DNA of 64,000 nucleotides from Sinomonas cellulolyticus. Lineage in GTDB: Bacteria > Actinomycetota > Actinomycetes > Actinomycetales > Micrococcaceae. Shown here one piece after another: positions 59,778 through 64,000 of this stretch (position 1 is the first letter of the stretch; the number at the start of each line of letters is the position of its first letter). The notes beneath the pieces are model-generated. The model did no database searches, was not told where the DNA came from, and saw only the letters and a list, made by a program, of their open reading frames with translations. A program made the translations under genes and the position numbers. The stretch covers positions 169,382-233,381 of the forward strand of contig NZ_BNCM01000007.1 of the NCBI RefSeq assembly GCF_014656475.1, read 5' to 3'.

Positions 59778-61192
59778 CCCCGCCAGCTGAGCCGCCCGCG
59801 AGCGGGCTCCTCGACCTCCGCCGGTTCCTCGAGCCGGCACTCGGCAGCGTGCCCGAGCCTTCCGATTGGTGGTCCGGCCCGCGTACGTGGTGGGCGGGGG
59901 CGCTCGACGTCGAGGGCCTCGCCCTCGGCTCCCTCGGGGTGCTCATCGCCGCGCTCACGGCGCTCGGCCCAGCGCGAGGCGCTGCTGTCGACGCAAGCCG
60001 CGTCACGACGTCGTCCGCGCTCGCCGGGGCCTCCTTCGACTCGATCCGGCGGCTTCGCGTGGACGGGAGGCCGCCGGACATCTGGGCGCCCATGTCGGGC
60101 TTCCGGCGCGCCCGCAACGACTGGGTGCGCCTCCACGCCAACTACCCTCACCATGCGCAGGCGCTCCTCGCGGCGCTCGGCATCGCGGGCCCCGAGCAGC
60201 TCGACGCGGCGGTACTCGAGCGCGACGCGCTCGATGTCGAGGCCGCCGTCCGTTCCGCAGGGGGAGTGGCCGCCGCCGTGCGCACCGCGGGCGAGTGGGC
60301 GGCGTCGGGCGCCGGGACCGCCGCGGCGGGGGAGCCGTGGATCCGGTGGTCTCTCGGCGAGGCTTCCGCAGCGCTCTTGCCGCACGACGTCGCGCCCGGC
60401 CTCCCGCTGCACGGCGTCCGGGTGCTCGACCTCACCAGGGTCATCGCCGGCCCCAGCGCATCCCGGCTCCTCGGGGCGCTCGGCGCGGACGTCCTGCGGA
60501 TCGATCCGCCGCAGCACCCCGAGCTGCTCGACGCCCACCTCGACACAGGTTTCGCCAAGCGCAGCGGCGTGGCCGACCTGCGCGTGGCCGAGCAGCTCGC
60601 CGAGGTCCGGGCGCTCGCCCGCGCCGCCGACGCGGTGCTGCTCGGCTACCGGCAGTCCTCGCTCGTGCGGTTCGGGCTGGACGTCGATTCGCTCCGCGCG
60701 GACGTCCCGCATCTCGCCGTCGTGGCGCTCAACGCGTGGGGCTGGGAAGGCCCGTGGGCGGAGGCGCGCGGGTTCGACAGCATCGTGCAGGCGGCGTGCG
60801 GGATCGCGGACCTCTATGGGGCGCCGGCTGGCGCGCGGGACGGCAGCGCGCACGACGCCGCGTGGCGGCCCGGCGCCCTGCCCGTCCAGGCGCTGGACCA
60901 TGCCACCGGGATGGGCATGGCCGCGGCCGCCGTCGCGCTGCTCGCCGCGCGGGCCCGCGGGCTCGCCGGGAGCGCGCGGCTGAGCCTCATCGCCACGGCG
61001 AACGAGCTCATGCGGGCCGGGACTCCGGACGCCGCGGAGCCCGCGGAGCTGCCGGTGGAGACCCGCACGGCGGTGTCCGCCTACGGCGAGCTTGAGTACG
61101 TGGGGCCTCCGCTCGCTGTCGGCGGCCGCCCCCTCGACTACCCGCACGCGCCGGTGCGCTACGGCACCTCGCCGCTCGAGTGGATGCCCTAG
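59774..61192 (+). CDS. CaiB/BaiF-family CoA-transferase
   Basis: A 472-residue class III CoA-transferase. The core begins near residue 210 with GVRVLDLTRVIAGPSASRLL (catalytic-domain entry with the Rossmann-like CoA site), and GADVLRIDPP follows near 235. The catalytic Asp is probably in RGFDSIVQAACGIADL near 333-348. The N-terminal 200 residues are a divergent second copy of the fold. It moves CoA between organic acids without a free-acid pool. ATG 59774 overlaps the stop of a truncated YciI-like gene. Confidence 0.8.
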   Translation: MTPPAEPPASGLLDLRRFLEPALGSVPEPSDWWSGPRTWWAGALDVEGLALGSLGVLIAALTALGPARGAAVDASRVTTSSALAGASFDSIRRLRVDGRPPDIWAPMSGFRRARNDWVRLHANYPHHAQALLAALGIAGPEQLDAAVLERDALDVEAAVRSAGGVAAAVRTAGEWAASGAGTAAAGEPWIRWSLGEASAALLPHDVAPGLPLHGVRVLDLTRVIAGPSASRLLGALGADVLRIDPPQHPELLDAHLDTGFAKRSGVADLRVAEQLAEVRALARAADAVLLGYRQSSLVRFGLDVDSLRADVPHLAVVALNAWGWEGPWAEARGFDSIVQAACGIADLYGAPAGARDGSAHDAAWRPGALPVQALDHATGMGMAAAAVALLAARARGLAGSARLSLIATANELMRAGTPDAAEPAELPVETRTAVSAYGELEYVGPPLAVGGRPLDYPHAPVRYGTSPLEWMP

Positions 61193-61282
61193 TGGGCCAT
61201 GCGCGACGGCGGAACTCATCTCGTGCGGGTGAGCCCTGCCATCGTGCCCTCGCTGGGCCGGACCGGCTGGCGGGGCGCCGCG

Positions 61283-63751
61283 TCAGTCCTGCCGGCTCCG
61301 CAGCCACCCGTCGACCCACCAGGCGAGCTCCACGAGCACGATCCCGATCCCCGCGATGACGAGGGCGGTCCACGTATGGTCCCAGTTGCCCGGATCGAGC
61401 TCGAACACCTCCCGCGTGAACGGGAGGGCGAACATCGCGAACGAGGCCGCCATCATGACCACGACGAGCAGCACCTTCCACCACGCGTACGGCCGCGCGA
61501 CGATCGCGAGGACCCACAGGGCGATCGCGATGAGCGTGATGAGCGCAGACGTGCTCGCCTGCACCTCGGTGGTGGTCCCGGCCGTGACGGACGGGCGGAC
61601 CAGCAGGTAGCACGTGAAGCACGCCGCCGCGATGACGATGCCTGCCGGGATCGCCATCCGCATGACGCGCCCCACGAACCCCGGGCGGGCGCGGTCGTGG
61701 TTCGGGGCGAGCGAGAGGACGAACGCCGGCAGCCCGATCGTGAACCAGCCGGTGAGGGTCACGTGCCGCGGCAGGAAGGGGTAGGGGATCGCCTCGAGCC
61801 CGATGAGCCCCGGCACGCCCACCATGATCGCGAGCAGCACGGAGTACACGGTCTTGGTCAGGAACAGGTTCGCGACCCGTTCGATGTTCCCGATCACGCG
61901 CCGGCCCTCGCCGACCACGTGGGGGAGCGTCGCGAACCGGTTGTCCAGCAGCACGATCTGGGCGACCGCCCGCGCGGCCGGGCTGCCGGCACCCATCGCG
62001 ACGCCGATGTCCGCGTCCTTGAGGGCGAGCACGTCGTTGACCCCGTCCCCCGTCATCGCCACCGTGTGGCCGCGTGACTGCAGCGCCCGCACCATGCCGC
62101 GCTTCTGCGCCGGCGCCACCCGGCCGAACACGGCCCGCTCCTCGAGCACCCCTGCCAGCCGCTCGGCGTCGTCCGGGAGCGTTCGCGCGTCCACGGGGGC
62201 GTCCGCGCCGGGGAGCGCGAGCTGCCCCGCGACCGAGCCCACCGAGGCAGCATTGTCGCCCGAGATGACCTTCACAGTGACCTTCTGCGCGGCGAAGTAG
62301 TCGAGGGTGGGGCGCACGTCGTCGCGCACCTTCTGCTCGAGCACCACGAGCGCGGCCGGCCGGATTCGGGGCGCTTCCGGTGGCATGGAGGTACGCACGA
62401 CGGCGCCGGGTCGCCCCGAGCCCTCCACCGCGCCGGAGGCGGGAAGGGGAAGCTGGTCGGTGCGCGCGAGGAGCAGGACGCGGAGCCCACGGGAGCCCAC
62501 CTCCTCGGCCTCGGCCCGGGCAGGGGAGCCCTCGGGAAGGAGCACGTCCGGCGCGCCGAGCAGCCACGAGCCCTGCCCCCCGAACGCCACGCCGCCGTAC
62601 TTGCGCGCCGAGGAGAACGGCAGGGTCTCCGACGCGGTCCAGCCCGGCGAGTCGGGGAACGCCTCGCGGATGGCCTGCATACTCGCGTTGGGGCGCTTGT
62701 CCGCTGCGGCCAGGGCGCTCAGGGCGAGCTCTGCCTGCGCGAGGCTGCCCTCGCCGTCGTGCGCTGCGGCCTCCTCGGCGAGCGGGCGCACCTCGGCGAG
62801 CTCCATCGCATTCTCCGTGAGCGTGCCGGTCTTGTCCGCGCAGACCACGTCCACCCGGGCCAGCCCCTCGATCGCGGGCAGCTCGTTGACGAGGCAGTTG
62901 CGGCGCCCCAGCCGCACCACTCCCACGGCGAAGGCGATCGTGGTCATGAGGATGAGGCCTTCGGGGACCATCGGCACGAGCGCGGCCACCATGCCGCGCA
63001 GCGCGTCCGGAAGGGCCTGCCGGCCGGTGAGCTGGTTGTAGACGGAGAGGATGCCCGCAGGGATGAGCAGCCAGGTGATCACCTTGAGGATGGTGTTGAT
63101 GCCGTTGCGCAGCTCGGAGTTCACGAGCGTGAACTTGCTGGCCTCGGCCTCGAGCTGCGCCGCGTACGCCTCGCGGCCCACCTTGGTGGCCCTGTAGAGG
63201 CCGGTGCCGGAGGAGACGTACGAGCCCGAGAGGACGGGGCTGCCGGGAGACTTCGGGATCGGGTCGGCCTCGCCGGTGAGCAGCGACTCGTCCAGCTCGA
63301 GGCCCTCCGCCGTCAGGACCTCGCCGTCCACCACGGCCTGGTCGCCGGGGCCGAGTTCGATCACGTCGTCCAGGACGATCTCATGCGGCGGCAGGCTCGT
63401 GGTGGTGCCCTCGCGCCGGACCTGCGGGTGCGCCTGGCCCACGATCGCGAGCCTGTCCAACGTGCGCTTGGCCCGGATCTCCTGCACGATGCCCACCACC
63501 GAGTTCGCCACGATGAGCCCGGCGAACATCCCGTCGAGCCAGTGGCCGGTGGAGAAGATGATGACCGCGAGTACGGCGAAGATCGCGTTGATGCGCGTGA
63601 ACACGTTGGAACGGACGATCTCCCACGCGCTGCGGCTCGCGCGCGGCGGGACGTCGTTGGTGCGCCCGTCGGCGACGCGCTCGGCGACCTCGGCCGCGGT
63701 GAGGCCGCGCTCGCCGTCGGACGTCACCGTGGCGGTCCCCGCATCACCCAT
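61283..63751 (-). CDS. P-type cation ATPase (CtpE-like)
   Basis: An 822-residue P-type ATPase. Motifs in order: [12 protein letters not shown] near 145 (actuator, TGE), [13 protein letters not shown] near 245 (membrane Pro-Glu-Gly in place of the Cys-Pro-Cys of heavy-metal pumps), [13 protein letters not shown] near 288 (phosphorylated Asp), [17 protein letters not shown] near 578. This PEGL type matches mycobacterial CtpE, reported as a calcium transporter. About ten membrane helices. Alternative: magnesium or manganese pump. ATG 63751 follows TAGGGT by 7 bases on the minus strand. Confidence 0.88.
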   Translation of the reverse strand: MGDAGTATVTSDGERGLTAAEVAERVADGRTNDVPPRASRSAWEIVRSNVFTRINAIFAVLAVIIFSTGHWLDGMFAGLIVANSVVGIVQEIRAKRTLDRLAIVGQAHPQVRREGTTTSLPPHEIVLDDVIELGPGDQAVVDGEVLTAEGLELDESLLTGEADPIPKSPGSPVLSGSYVSSGTGLYRATKVGREAYAAQLEAEASKFTLVNSELRNGINTILKVITWLLIPAGILSVYNQLTGRQALPDALRGMVAALVPMVPEGLILMTTIAFAVGVVRLGRRNCLVNELPAIEGLARVDVVCADKTGTLTENAMELAEVRPLAEEAAAHDGEGSLAQAELALSALAAADKRPNASMQAIREAFPDSPGWTASETLPFSSARKYGGVAFGGQGSWLLGAPDVLLPEGSPARAEAEEVGSRGLRVLLLARTDQLPLPASGAVEGSGRPGAVVRTSMPPEAPRIRPAALVVLEQKVRDDVRPTLDYFAAQKVTVKVISGDNAASVGSVAGQLALPGADAPVDARTLPDDAERLAGVLEERAVFGRVAPAQKRGMVRALQSRGHTVAMTGDGVNDVLALKDADIGVAMGAGSPAARAVAQIVLLDNRFATLPHVVGEGRRVIGNIERVANLFLTKTVYSVLLAIMVGVPGLIGLEAIPYPFLPRHVTLTGWFTIGLPAFVLSLAPNHDRARPGFVGRVMRMAIPAGIVIAAACFTCYLLVRPSVTAGTTTEVQASTSALITLIAIALWVLAIVARPYAWWKVLLVVVMMAASFAMFALPFTREVFELDPGNWDHTWTALVIAGIGIVLVELAWWVDGWLRSRQD

Positions 63752-63762
63752 GGGTTAAACCC
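63752..63762. promoter_or_regulatory. Short palindrome upstream of the P-type ATPase
   Basis: GGGTTAAACCC, an 11-bp dyad immediately before the ATPase start on the minus strand and overlapping its TAGGGT -10. Could be an operator; short enough to be chance. The rest of the 150-bp gap shows an imperfect direct repeat (CTACTGGCCATGCG / CTAGTGGCCGTGCG). Confidence 0.25.
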
Positions 63763-63901
63763 TACTGGCCATGCGCTAGAACCTAGTGGCCGTGCGGTCT
63801 GCGTGCGTTCCTTCCCACGTCTATGCCGTGCCAAGCGCGCTGACCGGCGTGTCCTGGCCCGGGGGGAGATGACGTGGGCAGGAAGGTACGCGAATCGGGG
63901 C

Positions 63902-64000
63902 CTACTGGGCGTCGTGGTCGGTCTCGAGGACGGCGACGAGCTTGTCGAGGGCTTCCTCGGCGCCCGGGCCCTCGGCGCGCAGGACGACCTGCTGGCCGTA
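63902..64000 (-). CDS. Phosphocarrier HPr-like protein, partial
   Basis: The final 32 residues of a minus-strand gene that starts beyond the window: VVLRAEGPGAEEALDKLVAV followed by LETDHDAQ. This matches the last strand and helix of HPr, the phosphocarrier of the phosphotransferase system, whose conserved end reads AEGxDAEEAL. The active-site His is outside the window. The call depends on a short segment. Confidence 0.65.
   Translation of the reverse strand, partial: YGQQVVLRAEGPGAEEALDKLVAVLETDHDAQ

Overview
The window is about 70% G+C actinobacterial chromosome, most likely from the Micrococcaceae (Arthrobacter/Sinomonas-like). This rests on very GC-rich third codon positions, many GTG starts, start-stop overlaps (ATGA, GTGA), the 32-residue ribosomal protein bS22, ResB/CcsB-type cytochrome c maturation, menaquinone genes and many apparently leaderless transcripts. 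I see no rRNA, tRNA, CRISPR array, prophage or intact insertion sequence. Gene order at the left end (ppx, TIM-barrel isomerase, proC, then excisionase-like HTH, bS22, SerB1-like HAD phosphatase, glutaredoxin-like protein) matches, as I recall it, the Rv0496-Rv0508 neighbourhood of Mycobacterium tuberculosis. Here it is split by about 22.7 kb of other genes between proC and the HTH gene.

Layout. 0-3.5 kb: SseB-family 3' end, ppx, isomerase, and proC preceded by a repeat and hairpin block. 3.6-12.7 kb: a LuxR/HD-GYP-like regulator, alpha/beta hydrolase, NAD(P)-binding reductase, family-5 uracil-DNA glycosylase, TrkA/TrkH potassium uptake, an AcuC-like deacetylase, an ArsR-type regulator and a cyclase-like protein. 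12.8-17.1 kb: a nitric oxide detoxification operon with quinol-dependent NorB, a four-cysteine membrane protein, a slipin and a small membrane protein. 17.5-21.2 kb: an IclR regulator divergent from a 3-oxoacid CoA-transferase/thiolase operon, with three operator-like boxes between them. 21.3-26.6 kb: alcohol dehydrogenase, ANTAR protein, glutamate dehydrogenase, then DAHP synthase behind an aromatic leader peptide and attenuator, the HTH protein and bS22. 26.7-31.1 kb: HAD phosphatase, glutaredoxin-like protein, Rex, two proline/glutamine-rich membrane proteins, YceI. 31.3-36.2 kb: cytochrome c biogenesis operon (phosphatase, ResA/TlpA, CcdA, ResB, CcsB). 36.3-40.1 kb: menB-menE-menA with small membrane proteins. 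40.1-47.1 kb: lactate dehydrogenase, lysoplasmalogenase, VOC protein, lipoprotein, ABC-F ATPase, YceI, CPBP protease. 47.3-50.2 kb and 56.9-59.0 kb: lower phenylacetate/beta-oxidation genes (thiolase, hydratase, dehydrogenase; separately paaZ) sharing a TetR-type operator. 50.3-56.6 kb: secreted proteins, a tyrosine phosphatase and a cluster of SGNH hydrolases, one decayed. 59.1-64.0 kb: VOC protein, a truncated YciI-like gene, a CaiB-like CoA-transferase, a CtpE-like P-type ATPase and the 3' end of an HPr gene.

Themes. Redox and respiration recur: NorB, Rex, cytochrome c maturation, menaquinone, Ldh, YceI and Adh. CoA-ester catabolism appears in three places under IclR- and TetR-like control.

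The most unusual signal is a 12-mer, CGCACGACGGCG or its complement, which I find 13 times in genes, in terminator stems and in a divergent promoter region. This pattern resembles the DNA uptake sequences of Gram-negative bacteria. Other highlights are the leaderless aromatic attenuator, a membrane protein next to norB with a transposase-like zinc-finger module, and two unrelated 22-bp tandem repeat arrays.
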